A DNA stretch of 64,000 bases from Microbacterium sp. SLBN-146 (GCF_006715145.1 NZ_VFMR01000001.1:3472001-3536000); one strand, 5' to 3'; shown: positions 29,236-39,445, numbered from the stretch's first letter. A program made the numbers and translations. Notes: generated by a model from the letters alone, not told the origin.

Positions 29236-29247
29236 TACACCCGTGTA
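29236..29247. promoter_or_regulatory. Short inverted repeat upstream of whiB
   Basis: TACAC-CC-GTGTA is a 5-2-5 inverted repeat 56-67 bp upstream of the whiB start, in a locally A/T-richer promoter region. It is a possible operator; the binding protein is unknown. Confidence 0.35.
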
Positions 29248-29329
29248 GTTCGCCCCGGTCAAGTCGCGGATCGTAAACCCTCACCTCCGAGTTGAACGTT
29301 CGCGACGCGCCGTCGGCGTGTCGCGAACC

Positions 29330-30460
29330 TCAGGAACCGGGCGTCGCGACGAAGAGCTCGCCCTCACCGGACACCCGAACGGATGCCTCGTCGGCGGTCG
29401 CGAGCGCCGCCGCGCCCGGCACCAGCACGATCTCCCCCGCCGCGCCGGTGACCGTCACCCGCCCCGCCGTCGCGAGCAGGATGGCTGTCCCGGGAAGCGT
29501 CACGTCGATCTCCGAACCGGTGGGGCGGACGACCCGCAGCGCGAAGTCGGCGATCGGCACGTCGTATCCCTCGACGCCGTCGGCGAGCGCCGCGGGGCGG
29601 AGGACCGGCGCGGGACCCGTACCTGCGTCGAGGACCGAGACGAGTTCGGTGACGTCGATGTGCTTGGGCGTGAGGCCTCCGCGCAGCACGTTGTCGCTCG
29701 CGGCCATGAGCTCGACGCCGAGGCCTTCGAGGTACGCATGGAGCACGCCGGCCGGCACGAACAGCCCCTCGCCGCGCGAGAGCGTCACGAGGTTCATGAG
29801 GAGTGCCACGACGATGCCGGGATCCCCGGGGTACTGATCATCGAGGAGACGGACAAGGTCGAGCTCCGCGGCGAACTCCGTCGAGGAGGCGTCGCGAGCG
29901 GCACCGATGATGGCGCGCACGTCGTCTCCCGCCGCGGGAGACAGCACCCAGGCGAGGGCGTCGGCCGTCGCGGCATCCGATCCGTCCAGACGCGACGTCA
30001 GCCCCGCCGCCGCGTCGCCGATGACAGCCAGCAGGCGGCGCGTGTCGGCGAGCGGTCGGAGCCCCGCGAGGGCGCGGAACTCGGGCGAGATCGCCACGAC
30101 CAGCTCGGGCTTGTGATTGGCGTCGCGATACGTGCGCTCGGCCGCATCGCGCGGGATGCCGGCGGCATCCTCACGATCGAATCCCTCGCGCGCCTGCTCC
30201 TTCGACGGGTGGGCCTGGATCGACAGGGGGGATCCCGCAGCGAGAAGCTTCAGCAGGTAGGGAAGCTGCCCCTGCCCCTGGGCTGCAAGCCAGGCGTCGA
30301 GCGTCGACCCGTCCCCCGTCAGCGCGGGATTGCCGGGGTGGTCGCCGAACCACACTTCGGCCTCGGGAGCACCGGACGGGGCTCGCCCTTCGAGGTCGGC
30401 GATGAGCGTCTGCGAGCCCCACGCGTAGTCGCGGGGCGTGTTCGAAAGGGAGACGAGCAT
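29330..30460 (-). CDS. manA: Mannose-6-phosphate isomerase, class I
   Basis: The 376-residue type I phosphomannose isomerase has the zinc-site motif IQAHPSKEQA (about 93-102), a second ligand region HKPELVVAI, and the catalytic Arg/His region near DNVLRGGLTPKHID. It interconverts fructose-6-phosphate and mannose-6-phosphate, supplying mannose for glycans. The start at 30460 gives the canonical MLVSLSNTPRDYAWGS opening. It is divergent from the O-antigen-ligase-like gene, with 42 bp between starts. Confidence 0.95.
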   Translation of the reverse strand: MLVSLSNTPRDYAWGSQTLIADLEGRAPSGAPEAEVWFGDHPGNPALTGDGSTLDAWLAAQGQGQLPYLLKLLAAGSPLSIQAHPSKEQAREGFDREDAAGIPRDAAERTYRDANHKPELVVAISPEFRALAGLRPLADTRRLLAVIGDAAAGLTSRLDGSDAATADALAWVLSPAAGDDVRAIIGAARDASSTEFAAELDLVRLLDDQYPGDPGIVVALLMNLVTLSRGEGLFVPAGVLHAYLEGLGVELMAASDNVLRGGLTPKHIDVTELVSVLDAGTGPAPVLRPAALADGVEGYDVPIADFALRVVRPTGSEIDVTLPGTAILLATAGRVTVTGAAGEIVLVPGAAALATADEASVRVSGEGELFVATPGS

Positions 30461-30467
30461 GCCTCCG

Positions 30468-30473
30468 AGGGTA
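30468..30473 (-). promoter_or_regulatory. -10 element for manA
   Basis: On the minus strand TACCCT is followed by 7 nt and the ATG at 30460. A CGGAGG also lies in the interval, so leaderless status is less certain. Confidence 0.45.
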
Positions 30474-30487
30474 TCGGGAGGACCGAG

Positions 30488-30493
30488 TACCCT
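30488..30493 (+). promoter_or_regulatory. -10 element for the first O-antigen-ligase-like gene
   Basis: TACCCT ends 9 nt before the ATG at 30503. It is back to back with the manA element, giving a compact divergent promoter. Confidence 0.45.
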
Positions 30494-30502
30494 TGGGAAA
30501 CG

Positions 30503-31900
30503 ATGGCCGTCCATTCGAAGCACCCGGCCTCGGCCCCGCCGACAGCCCCGGTCCGAGAGAAGACCGGGCATCTCATGCTGCGGGGGTGGTGCACCTTCGT
30601 GCTCTTCACGGCGCTCGCGGGCGTCGCATGGGTCCACGCCTTCGGTGAGATCGTCGCGGGTGTCGTCGCCGTCGGGGGGATGCTCGTCTCGATCATCCTG
30701 TGGTTCATCGTGCGTCCGCCCGTGCAGTGGCGGCGCCTTCCCTGGTTCGGGGTGGCATACATCACCTGGGCGACAGCGTCCGTCCTGTGGTCGGCGTGGC
30801 CCGCGGCATCCGCGCTCACCCTTCTGCTGCTCTACGTCACGACCGTCCAGGCGTTCTTCGTGGGCGCCGTACTGACGTGGCGAGAACTCGTCCGCACGAT
30901 CGCGTCGGCTCTCAAGTGGGTCATCGCACTGTCGATCATCTTCGAGCTGTGGGTGTCGCTCGTGATCCAGGCGCCGGTGCTCCCCGGATTCGTCGTGGAA
31001 ACGGCGTCCGACCCGATCCTGTACTGGTCCCGCGACAATCTGTTCGACGGCGGGCGACTCCAGGGGATCATGGGGAACGCGAATCTCCTGGGCCCCGTCG
31101 CGCTCGTCGCGATGATCGTGTTCGCGATCCGGTACGCCGCCCGCGCGCCGCGTCGCTCCCTGCTCTTGGGCTGGATCGCCCTGTCGGCGTTCCTCTTCGT
31201 GCGTGCGGCCTCGGCCACGGCGTACGTCGCGGCAGCCGCCGTCGTGCTGGTCCTCGCCACCGTCCTCCTCATGCGCCGGACAAGACACCCCGGCGAGCGC
31301 ACCAAGTACTACGTCGGCTACGCCGTCATCGGCGTCGGCGGCGCCCTCGCACTCTGGCTCCTGCGCGACACGATCTTCACGTCGCTCGGACGAAGCGCCG
31401 ACCTCACGGGACGCGAGGGCATCTGGAGCGCCGTCCTCGAGCGGGCCTCCGAACGCCCGTTCGCCGGCTGGGGCTTCGCGACGCCGTGGCCTTCGTGGGA
31501 GCCGGCATTCGACGGCTGGATCATCGACCACGACCAGACCGTCATGCAGGCCCACAACATGTGGATCGACGTGTACTTCCAGCTCGGCGTCGTCGGGGTC
31601 GTGCTGCTCTCGCTCCTCTTCTTCGCGTACGTCTGGCGGACGTGGTTCTTCGCCGTCGACCGGCCACGGTGGGACCTCCGCGCCGACCGCCCCTACTCTC
31701 CTCTCACGCTGCTTCCGACGCTCGTCGGCACGATCCTTCTCGTGCAGGGGTTCGCCGAGTCCACGCCGCTCCTGCTGTGGGGCTGGATGTTCCTGCTCAT
31801 GTTCGGCTTCAAGATCAAGCAGTCGCCCCACATCGGCGTGGGTCCGGCCGAGCAGAGCGCGGCGATCGAGCGCGGCGAGCCGACGAAGCAGGACGCGTGA
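30503..31900 (+). CDS. O-antigen ligase/polymerase-like membrane protein (Wzy/WaaL family), copy 1
   Basis: The 465-residue protein has 10-12 membrane helices and the Wzy_C/WaaL-like extracellular loop with RLQGIMGNANLLG (about 190-202), the GxxxNxN-type motif of the family, and RASERPFAGWGFATP, where glycan-lipid substrates bind. It probably polymerises or ligates a lipid-linked glycan. The start at 30503 is chosen because a divergent promoter lies just upstream; longer frames run antisense through manA. Its stop overlaps the next gene's GTG start. Confidence 0.85.
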   Translation: MAVHSKHPASAPPTAPVREKTGHLMLRGWCTFVLFTALAGVAWVHAFGEIVAGVVAVGGMLVSIILWFIVRPPVQWRRLPWFGVAYITWATASVLWSAWPAASALTLLLLYVTTVQAFFVGAVLTWRELVRTIASALKWVIALSIIFELWVSLVIQAPVLPGFVVETASDPILYWSRDNLFDGGRLQGIMGNANLLGPVALVAMIVFAIRYAARAPRRSLLLGWIALSAFLFVRAASATAYVAAAAVVLVLATVLLMRRTRHPGERTKYYVGYAVIGVGGALALWLLRDTIFTSLGRSADLTGREGIWSAVLERASERPFAGWGFATPWPSWEPAFDGWIIDHDQTVMQAHNMWIDVYFQLGVVGVVLLSLLFFAYVWRTWFFAVDRPRWDLRADRPYSPLTLLPTLVGTILLVQGFAESTPLLLWGWMFLLMFGFKIKQSPHIGVGPAEQSAAIERGEPTKQDA

Positions 31901-33210
31901 GCGCGGCCGGCGCTCCGCGGCCGACCTGGCTCGGGACGCTGCTGGCTTCCGCCGCGTTCGCGCGGGCGTACACCGTCACGGTCCTCGCGGCCGTCCTGTC
32001 GTCCTTCGCGATCGAACGGATGTCGGGACGCGTCACCTACGTCGCGATCATCGCGGGGCTCTGCGTGCTGGGCATCGGTGTCCTGATCGCCCGTCGCCGA
32101 GAGATCTCGTTCGTCCGCCTCGTACCGACGACCCTCGTCGCGTTCGTCGGGTGGGCGCTCGCGAGCGTCTTCTGGAGCCTCGACCGCACCGACACGTGGT
32201 GGAGTTGGGTCGCGATGGCGGGGATCGTCTTCCTCGCCGTCGTGATCGGACACATCCGCGACACGCTGCAGACAGTCAGGGCGCTCGCGGACGTCCTGCG
32301 TGTGCTCCTCGGCGTCTCGCTGGGGCTCGAGATCCTCTCCGGCATCCTTCTGGACATCCCCTTCCGCTTCCTGGGCATTCAGGGGAACATCGCCGATCTC
32401 GGACCCATCCAAGGCATGTTCGGCACCCGCAACATGCTCGGCTTCGTCGCGGTGATCGCGCTCATCACGTTCATGATCGAGTACCGGACTCAAGCGGTCC
32501 GACCGGGGGTCTCGCTCGCCTCGGTCGTGCTCGCCGGGTCACTCGGCGTGCTCTCCGATTCCCCCACCGTCCTCGTACTGGGTGTCGGCATGGGGCTCGC
32601 GACGGGAGCCCTGACGCTCGTCCGCCATGCCCGCCGCGAGCAGCGGAGCGCGCTCCAATGGGCGCTCGGCTCGCTCGTCGTGGTGGGGGTCATCGTCGGG
32701 TACCTCGCGCGGCATCCGATCATCGCCTTCATCAACGCGGGGCGGGATTTCTCGCTGCGCGTCGATCTCTGGAACGTCATGCTCGACTACGTCGTCCGCC
32801 GGCCCGTGCAGGGCTGGGGATGGTACGGGCCGTGGCAGGAGACGGGGATCCCCTTCGCGAGCATCAACTACCAGCTCGGCGAGGTGTACGGCACGGGGTT
32901 GAACGCCTTCTTCGACGTGCTCCTGCAGCTCGGATGGGTGGGGCTCATCCTCTTCATCGGGCTCGTGGGCACGGCCCTCGTGCGCTCGTGGCTCGACGCG
33001 AGCGAGCGCCGCTCGGTCGTCTACGCGTGGACTCCGCTCATGCTCATCGCACTCATGATCGACTCGTTCTTCGAGAGCTTCACCCTCACGGGCGCGGGAC
33101 TGATGCTGCTCGTGCTGTGCGCCGTGCGGGCAGGTCAGTCGCGGTCCTGGCGGGAAAGGGTGGACCGCGGAAGGGACGCGGGCCTGCCGCGCGTGCCCGC
33201 GGGCGGGTGA
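31897..33210 (+). CDS. O-antigen ligase/polymerase-like membrane protein, copy 2
   Basis: A 437-residue polytopic protein with the same layout as its upstream neighbour: QGMFGTRNMLGFV in the conserved loop and PVQGWGWYGPW in the second periplasmic-type loop. The two are distant paralogues. The GTG at 31897 overlaps the previous stop (GTGA), so the pair is translationally coupled. One may act as polymerase and the other as ligase; the sequence does not say which. Confidence 0.85.
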   Translation: MSAAGAPRPTWLGTLLASAAFARAYTVTVLAAVLSSFAIERMSGRVTYVAIIAGLCVLGIGVLIARRREISFVRLVPTTLVAFVGWALASVFWSLDRTDTWWSWVAMAGIVFLAVVIGHIRDTLQTVRALADVLRVLLGVSLGLEILSGILLDIPFRFLGIQGNIADLGPIQGMFGTRNMLGFVAVIALITFMIEYRTQAVRPGVSLASVVLAGSLGVLSDSPTVLVLGVGMGLATGALTLVRHARREQRSALQWALGSLVVVGVIVGYLARHPIIAFINAGRDFSLRVDLWNVMLDYVVRRPVQGWGWYGPWQETGIPFASINYQLGEVYGTGLNAFFDVLLQLGWVGLILFIGLVGTALVRSWLDASERRSVVYAWTPLMLIALMIDSFFESFTLTGAGLMLLVLCAVRAGQSRSWRERVDRGRDAGLPRVPAGG

Positions 33211-33248
33211 GTCACTCGGCGTTCAGGCTTTGTAGCGCTCGCTCAGGG

Positions 33249-33254
33249 TAGGAT
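33249..33254 (+). promoter_or_regulatory. -10 element for the glycosyltransferase at 33264
   Basis: TAGGAT lies 9 nt before the ATG at 33264 in a 53-bp gap; no Shine-Dalgarno is visible. Confidence 0.45.
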
Positions 33255-33263
33255 TCACGGGCC

Positions 33264-34250
33264 ATGCCCCCAGCATCCGACAGCCCCGCCATGACGCCTG
33301 CCGAACACTTCTCCCCCGCCTCCGCCACGATCGCCGTCGTCACGTACAACCGATCAGGGCTGCTGACGCGTCTCCTCGAGAGCATCGCGCGGATGGATCC
33401 GAAGCCCGGCCACGTCGTGATCGTCGACAACGCGTCCACCGATGACACGGCCGATGTCGTCGAAGCACACCGCGACCTCGTCGGCACCGAGATCGTCTAC
33501 CGCCGACTCGACACCAACACGGGCGGCTCCGGAGGCTTCAGCGAAGGCACGCGCATCGCCTACGAACTCGGCAGCGAGTGGATCTGGCTCATGGATGACG
33601 ACGTCGAGGTCCTCCCCGATGGCCTGGCCAAGATGGGCAAGTGGGCACCGCGGTTCAAGAGCATCCAGGGCCGTCGCTACGACTACGACGGCAGTGAGTT
33701 CTACTGGCAGTACCGGATCGCCGAGCCCCTCGGCATCCCCATTCCGTTCGCTCCGTCCGGATTCGACGCGTCCGGGTACAAGGAGATGAACTCGGGATGC
33801 TTCGAGGGCATGTTCATCCACCGCGACATCGTCCAGCAGATCGGCCTCCCCGACCCCCGCTTCTTCATCTACTGGGATGACCAGACGTACGGGTGGCTCG
33901 CGTCGAGACTCACGACCTCGGTCATCGTGGACGAGTTCGTCCTGCGTCGCACGCGCGAGATCAAGCAGTGGGACATGGGCATCCGCCACATGAACGCGTC
34001 GAGCGACGCCTACCGCTACTACATCATGCGCAATCGGGCATACATCAAGCACTACTACCGGACGCTGGGCGTCTACAACCCGATTCTCTTCGGCCTCGGC
34101 ACGGCGCTGACCTTCGCGAAGGAGCTCGTGCGGTTGCTGTTCGTCGAGCGTAAGGTGCGCGGGACCTCGAACCTCTTCCGTGGACTCCGCGACGGCGGGC
34201 GCATCTCGCGCGATGCTCTGTGGCGTCCGATGACGCCGCTCGAGGCATAG
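33264..34250 (+). CDS. Family 2 glycosyltransferase, galactofuranosyltransferase-like
   Basis: The 328-residue cytoplasmic GT-A enzyme has the opening ATIAVVTYNRSGLL (about 21-34), VIVDNASTDDT, the metal-binding WLMDDDVEV (about 109-117), and FFIYWDDQTYGW (about 195-206), where WDD is typical of galactofuranosyl- and rhamnosyltransferases. With a UDP-galactopyranose mutase gene nearby, Galf transfer is plausible but not proven. A second Met at residue 10 is an alternative start. The gene converges on an ABC exporter operon. Confidence 0.85.
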   Translation: MPPASDSPAMTPAEHFSPASATIAVVTYNRSGLLTRLLESIARMDPKPGHVVIVDNASTDDTADVVEAHRDLVGTEIVYRRLDTNTGGSGGFSEGTRIAYELGSEWIWLMDDDVEVLPDGLAKMGKWAPRFKSIQGRRYDYDGSEFYWQYRIAEPLGIPIPFAPSGFDASGYKEMNSGCFEGMFIHRDIVQQIGLPDPRFFIYWDDQTYGWLASRLTTSVIVDEFVLRRTREIKQWDMGIRHMNASSDAYRYYIMRNRAYIKHYYRTLGVYNPILFGLGTALTFAKELVRLLFVERKVRGTSNLFRGLRDGGRISRDALWRPMTPLEA

Positions 34251-34294
34251 AATGGCGCGCTGACGACCGTTCGAACCTCGCGGACGCGCCCAGG

Positions 34295-35041
34295 TCAGCC
34301 CGTCGGGTGATCGGCGTTGTAGCGATCCAAGACCTCGTTGATGGGAGCGTCCATCGCGAGCCGGTGTGCATCGAGGTACAGGCCGCGCGTGCAGAATCGG
34401 CGGAGATCGCGCTCGCTGTGCGAAACGAAGAAAAGGGTGCGGCCCGCGGCGAGAAGCTCGTCGATGCGCCGGTAGCACTTCTCGCGGAAGGCCTTGTCGC
34501 CGACGGCGAGAACCTCATCGACGAGGAGGATGGGCTCCTCCAACTGAGAGACCACGGCGAAGGCGAGGCGCACCTTCATTCCGTTGCTCAAGTGCTTGTA
34601 AGGGGTGTCCACGAAGTCGCGCAGTTCGGCGAACTCGATGATCCCGTCGAACCGTCGTTCGACCTCGGCACGCGACATCCCGTGAAGACCCGATGTGAGG
34701 CGAACGTTCTCGCGCACCGTGAGATCTCCGACGAAGCCCCCCGTGATCTCGATCAGCGGTGCGACTCCTCCATTGACCTTGACGTCCCCCTCATCGGGAA
34801 GCAGAACCCCGGCGACGAGCTTGAGGAGGGTCGACTTACCCTGACCGTTCCGCCCCACGACGCCGATCGACTCCCCGGGCTGGACGGTGAAAGTCACGTC
34901 CCGCAGTGCCCAGAACTCATCGGGGCGCGTTCGTCGCGAGGAGGTCGAGAACAGGTCCTTGAGGCTCCGGCGACCACGACGGTTTCTACGGAAGCGCACG
35001 CCAAGATCCTCGACCTCGATCGCGAGGCCAGATGTCGTCAT
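34295..35041 (-). CDS. Polysaccharide ABC exporter ATPase (Wzt/TagH-like, short form)
   Basis: The 248-residue ABC ATPase has Walker A GRNGQGKST (63-71), signature LSNGMKVRLAF, Walker B ILLVDEVLAVGD and the H-loop in FVSHSERDLRRFC. It lacks the C-terminal carbohydrate-binding domain of long Wzt proteins. The ATG at 35041 overlaps the permease stop by one base (TGATG), so the two are coupled. It energises export of a lipid-linked glycan or teichoic-like polymer. Confidence 0.93.
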   Translation of the reverse strand: MTTSGLAIEVEDLGVRFRRNRRGRRSLKDLFSTSSRRTRPDEFWALRDVTFTVQPGESIGVVGRNGQGKSTLLKLVAGVLLPDEGDVKVNGGVAPLIEITGGFVGDLTVRENVRLTSGLHGMSRAEVERRFDGIIEFAELRDFVDTPYKHLSNGMKVRLAFAVVSQLEEPILLVDEVLAVGDKAFREKCYRRIDELLAAGRTLFFVSHSERDLRRFCTRGLYLDAHRLAMDAPINEVLDRYNADHPTG

Positions 35042-35835
35042 CACAGCTCCTTCAAGACGGACCGCTCGAGCTTGCGGAACGCCGCGATTCCGACAGCGAG
35101 GAACGCGAAGCACATGACGGCGCTGATCGAGATTACCCACGGATCCCACTCCTCGGGGAAGAACCCGACGCGGTAGAGGGCGAAGATCCCGGCCAGCGGA
35201 TTGAACGCGGCGAACGTCTCGAACGCGCCCGGCAGATCCGACACTCCGTAGATGACGGGGGAGGCGTAGAACAACGCGCGGAGGATGAGCTTCGTCGTCC
35301 TCTCCAGATCGCTCCACAGCACGCACAGGGGCGCGATGAGAAGCCCGAGACCCACGAGCAGGACCGTTTGGAGCAGCATTGCGACGGGGAAGAGCAGCAG
35401 TCCCCAGTTGAGCTCCACGGCCGGCCGCGAGAGCACGATGAAGACCGCGAGGACCGGAAGCGAGAAGAGGAACTCCACACCTTTGCTCAGCACGATGCGG
35501 TTGACCCAGATCGATCGCGGAATCGATGTCGAACGCACGAGCCGAGCATCCTTGCTGAACGCACGTGTGAAGTCGGAGACCGCCGAGTTGAACCACACCC
35601 AGGGAAGCAGCGCCGAGATGAGGAAGACGATGTATGGCTCGTGCCCCACCGAGCGCTGGAAGATCTGCGTGAAGACGAACCAATAGATCGCGCTCATCAC
35701 GAGGGGGTCCAGGACCGACCAGAGATAGCCGAGCGCGCTGGTGGCGTATCGCACGCGCAGATCACGCGCGGAGAGCAGCCACAGCGAGTGGAGGTAGCGT
35801 CGGGGCGAGCCCGGAGCACCGACGGTGGCTGTCAC
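35041..35835 (-). CDS. Polysaccharide ABC exporter permease (Wzm/TagG-like)
   Basis: The 264-residue ABC-2 type permease has six membrane helices and the family stretches RDLRVRYATSALGYLWSVLDP near the N-terminus and FYASPVIYGVSDLP (about 192-205). The GTG at 35835 lies 6 nt after a TAGAAT -10 element. It is partnered with the ATPase immediately downstream. This is one of two such exporters in the locus. Confidence 0.92.
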   Translation of the reverse strand: MTATVGAPGSPRRYLHSLWLLSARDLRVRYATSALGYLWSVLDPLVMSAIYWFVFTQIFQRSVGHEPYIVFLISALLPWVWFNSAVSDFTRAFSKDARLVRSTSIPRSIWVNRIVLSKGVEFLFSLPVLAVFIVLSRPAVELNWGLLLFPVAMLLQTVLLVGLGLLIAPLCVLWSDLERTTKLILRALFYASPVIYGVSDLPGAFETFAAFNPLAGIFALYRVGFFPEEWDPWVISISAVMCFAFLAVGIAAFRKLERSVLKEL

Positions 35836-35841
35836 ATCTCG

Positions 35842-35847
35842 ATTCTA
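35842..35847 (-). promoter_or_regulatory. -10 element, leaderless exporter operon 1
   Basis: On the minus strand TAGAAT, the closest match to TATAAT in the window, is followed by 6 nt and the GTG at 35835. Confidence 0.6.
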
Positions 35848-35927
35848 GGCGGGTGCCCCACACGCACAGGATTCGGTTCGATACACACGCGTGACCTTCG
35901 TCGCGTGTGCCGCCGTCAGGCTACTCC

Positions 35928-35933
35928 TATGCT
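35928..35933 (+). promoter_or_regulatory. -10 element, leaderless lipoprotein mRNA
   Basis: TATGCT is followed by 6 nt and the ATG at 35940, with no Shine-Dalgarno. Confidence 0.55.
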
Positions 35934-35939
35934 CGAACT

Positions 35940-36653
35940 ATGAAGCGCATCGCCGCAGGAGGACTGCTCGCCGTCTGCATTGTGCTGTCCGGCTGTGCGA
36001 CGACGAGTGACACCGGGACTGCTCAGCAGTCGAGTTCCCGCAGCCCCGTGTTGCCGACACCGTCGGCGACACCGTCGAACCCGAGCCCGTCCCCGACGAG
36101 CCAGGCGTCGGATTCCTCTTCCTCAGTCTCCGCGTCCCCGGCGCCATCCGCGCCACCCGCCGAGTCTCATGCCGTTCCCGTTCCGCAGGAATCAGATTAC
36201 CTCGCGCCACCGCGTCCGCTCGACGAGGTCGACCCCGTCGGCTACGTTTCCCACGCGATAGACCGCCAGAACGGGAACGTTCCGCTTCCCGGGGTGGAAT
36301 TCCGCAGTGAGGACGGCCGGATCGTCTGCGGCATCATCACCGTCGGCCACTTCACCACGACGCCGGGGACCGCGTCGTGCACTGTCGATACGTTCGCCGA
36401 TATCCTCCCGCAGCCTTACCCGGACACCGGGCCGTACGTTCAGTCCGTGATGGTGACTCCGTACATGGGAGCGTCTCACCTCTACCCGAACTGGTTCGGG
36501 TACCCGGAGCGCTCGATCCCTGTGGTGCCCGCCGGGATGAGCATCCGCTACGAGGGCACGCGCTGCACGGTGTCGAACGACGACGTGACGTGCCGCGTCA
36601 CCGCCACCGGAGAGGGTTTCACTCTGTCGCCCGGTGGATTCACGTTCCACTGA
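35940..36653 (+). CDS. Lipoprotein, function unknown
   Basis: The 237-residue protein has a lipoprotein signal (MKRIAAGGLLAVCIVLSGC, lipobox LSGC with Cys19). A long Ser/Pro/Thr-rich spacer (about 25-80) follows, then a compact beta-rich domain (about 95-237) with four Cys residues that could form disulfides. The spacer suggests it spans the wall. It is a stand-alone gene between the exporter operon and glf. I do not recognise the domain. Confidence 0.8.
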   Translation: MKRIAAGGLLAVCIVLSGCATTSDTGTAQQSSSRSPVLPTPSATPSNPSPSPTSQASDSSSSVSASPAPSAPPAESHAVPVPQESDYLAPPRPLDEVDPVGYVSHAIDRQNGNVPLPGVEFRSEDGRIVCGIITVGHFTTTPGTASCTVDTFADILPQPYPDTGPYVQSVMVTPYMGASHLYPNWFGYPERSIPVVPAGMSIRYEGTRCTVSNDDVTCRVTATGEGFTLSPGGFTFH

Positions 36654-36705
36654 ACCGCGAGGGATCGCACTCCCGGCACCCGCTGAGCCGTCCCAGCTCG
36701 ACGAC

Positions 36706-37893
<1,188 letters not shown>

Positions 37894-37921
37894 TTAGCGC
37901 GGCCCTCACCCCGATGCTCGC

Positions 37922-37927
37922 TACCAT
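37922..37927 (+). promoter_or_regulatory. -10 element, leaderless glycosyltransferase mRNA
   Basis: TACCAT is followed by 6 nt and the GTG at 37934. Confidence 0.5.
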
Positions 37928-37933
37928 TGCGGG

Positions 37934-38944
37934 GTGACAGACTCCGCGCCAACGGCTGCCCTCGTCTCGATCATCGTTCCGGTATACAACTCCGAACGCT
38001 ATCTGCACGCGTGCGCGACCTCGATCCTCGCGCAGACGCACAGGAACATCGAGGTGCTCCTGATCGACGACGGTTCGACGGACGGGTCCGGTGCCATCTG
38101 CGACGCGCTCGAGTCCTCGGACCCTCGAGTCGTCGTGGTTCACCAAGCGAATGGCGGAATCGCCAGCGCCCAGAATCGAGGGCTGGACATGGCCCGCGGG
38201 GAGTTCATCACCTTCTGCGACAACGACGATCTCATGCGGCCGCACCTGGTGGAGCGACTCGTCGGCATGCTCGAGAGCGAGAAGGCCGACATGAGCTGCT
38301 GTCGATGGGTGAACGTCGGGGCGAGCGGCGCATCTCAGGAACTCGCACGAACCGTGACGGGAGCGACCGGGAAGACGATCTCCTTCGACAATCCGGCCCG
38401 AAGCTACCAGATGGTCTTCAGCAAGCTCGTGAGGCGTCTCTTTCGCCGTGAGCTCATGTACTTCAGCGAAGCCAACTGGGGGAAGTTGTATCGAGCGGAG
38501 TTGTTTCAGGGAATCCGGTTCCCCGAGGGCCGCTTCGCTCAGGACGTCGCCGTCGCCATGGACCTCTATCTCCGTATGACGAGCGTGGCGTCATGCAGCG
38601 ATGACCTCTATCTCTGGCTGCAACGCGGGGACAGTGTTTCGCATCAGCTTCGCTCGACGTCCTACTACCACGACATCATCCTCGCGCACGGGCGTTGCTT
38701 CGAGCTTTCGCTCGAGGCCGGGATCCTTCCCGCCCGCGCCTACTACGGCTTGAGTGCCATCCGCTTCGCTCGCGCGAGTGCGCTGTCCGCCGACGATCAG
38801 CTCCTCTGCCAGAACGACGAGGCGTACATCCGATCGCTCAAGAGGAGGCTGAGCGTGCCGCAGCGATTCGTCTGCGCGATGTTGGCGACTGTCCGCCGCT
38901 GTGAAACGTGGGTCTACGATCGCACGGTGCATCGACGGTCGTGA
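37934..38944 (+). CDS. Family 2 glycosyltransferase
   Basis: The 336-residue GT-A enzyme has VSIIVPVYNSERYL (about 11-24), VLLIDDGSTDGS (about 41-52), and FCDNDD (about 94-99) as the metal site. A segment after the catalytic core contains LYRAELFQGIRFPEGRFAQD, typical of the WcaA/EpsJ-like group. It lies divergent from glf and may use a Galf or rhamnosyl donor; the substrate is not determinable. It converges on gtrA with a 12-bp gap. Confidence 0.88.
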   Translation: MTDSAPTAALVSIIVPVYNSERYLHACATSILAQTHRNIEVLLIDDGSTDGSGAICDALESSDPRVVVVHQANGGIASAQNRGLDMARGEFITFCDNDDLMRPHLVERLVGMLESEKADMSCCRWVNVGASGASQELARTVTGATGKTISFDNPARSYQMVFSKLVRRLFRRELMYFSEANWGKLYRAELFQGIRFPEGRFAQDVAVAMDLYLRMTSVASCSDDLYLWLQRGDSVSHQLRSTSYYHDIILAHGRCFELSLEAGILPARAYYGLSAIRFARASALSADDQLLCQNDEAYIRSLKRRLSVPQRFVCAMLATVRRCETWVYDRTVHRRS

Positions 38945-38956
38945 AGGCCGGGCGAT

Positions 38957-39445
38957 CTACGCCTGCTCGATGACCACCTGCTTGGCATGGCCACCGTCGT
39001 CAGGAAAGACCCACCGCCCATACGTCACGTAGCGGAACGCCGTTGCCAATACCTGTCCGACCAGGGTGCCCGCGATGTTGTCCGCGACGACCCCCTCCAG
39101 GCCGAGGACGTAGCGGGAGAAGGCCAGACAGCCGAGCTGGATCGCGGTCGCCGCGATGTTGAGCGCGATGAAGATCACATAGCGGGAGAACGTCTGGGTC
39201 ACCGACCGTTTGCCGTACGTCCAGAATCGGTTGCCGACATATGTCACCACGGTCGCGATGACGATCGCCACCGTCTTCGCGACAAGCGGCAGGTCGAAGA
39301 GAGGCCCCCGCCCATCTACTCCGAAAGCGAGAAGGTTGAACGTCACCGCGTCGACGAGGAAGGCGACGCCGCCGACGACGAGGAAGGCCCCGCCCTGCCG
39401 GAGCTGCGTAGAGATCCGAGCCGCAAGAGTCATTGGTGCGCTCAC
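38957..39445 (-). CDS. GtrA family membrane protein
   Basis: A 162-residue protein with four membrane helices (about 20-40, 50-70, 86-106 and 118-138), typical of GtrA-like proteins, and the family stretch FLVDAVTFNLLAFG near residue 30. GtrA-like proteins are proposed to flip undecaprenyl-phosphate-linked sugars. The neighbour at 39562, a DPM1/GtrB-like glycosyltransferase, is the usual partner, and the two are divergent. The start codon is GTG. Confidence 0.9.
   Translation of the reverse strand: MSAPMTLAARISTQLRQGGAFLVVGGVAFLVDAVTFNLLAFGVDGRGPLFDLPLVAKTVAIVIATVVTYVGNRFWTYGKRSVTQTFSRYVIFIALNIAATAIQLGCLAFSRYVLGLEGVVADNIAGTLVGQVLATAFRYVTYGRWVFPDDGGHAKQVVIEQA

Noticed and set aside
29318..30502. 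N-terminal extension of the O-antigen-ligase-like gene
   Set aside because: The extension runs antisense through manA; the divergent promoter between 30460 and 30503 fixes the true start.
34295..35683. 462-codon frame fusing the ABC ATPase to upstream sequence
   Set aside because: The upstream part is the wrong frame of the permease gene. The ATPase starts at 35041 with a TGATG overlap.
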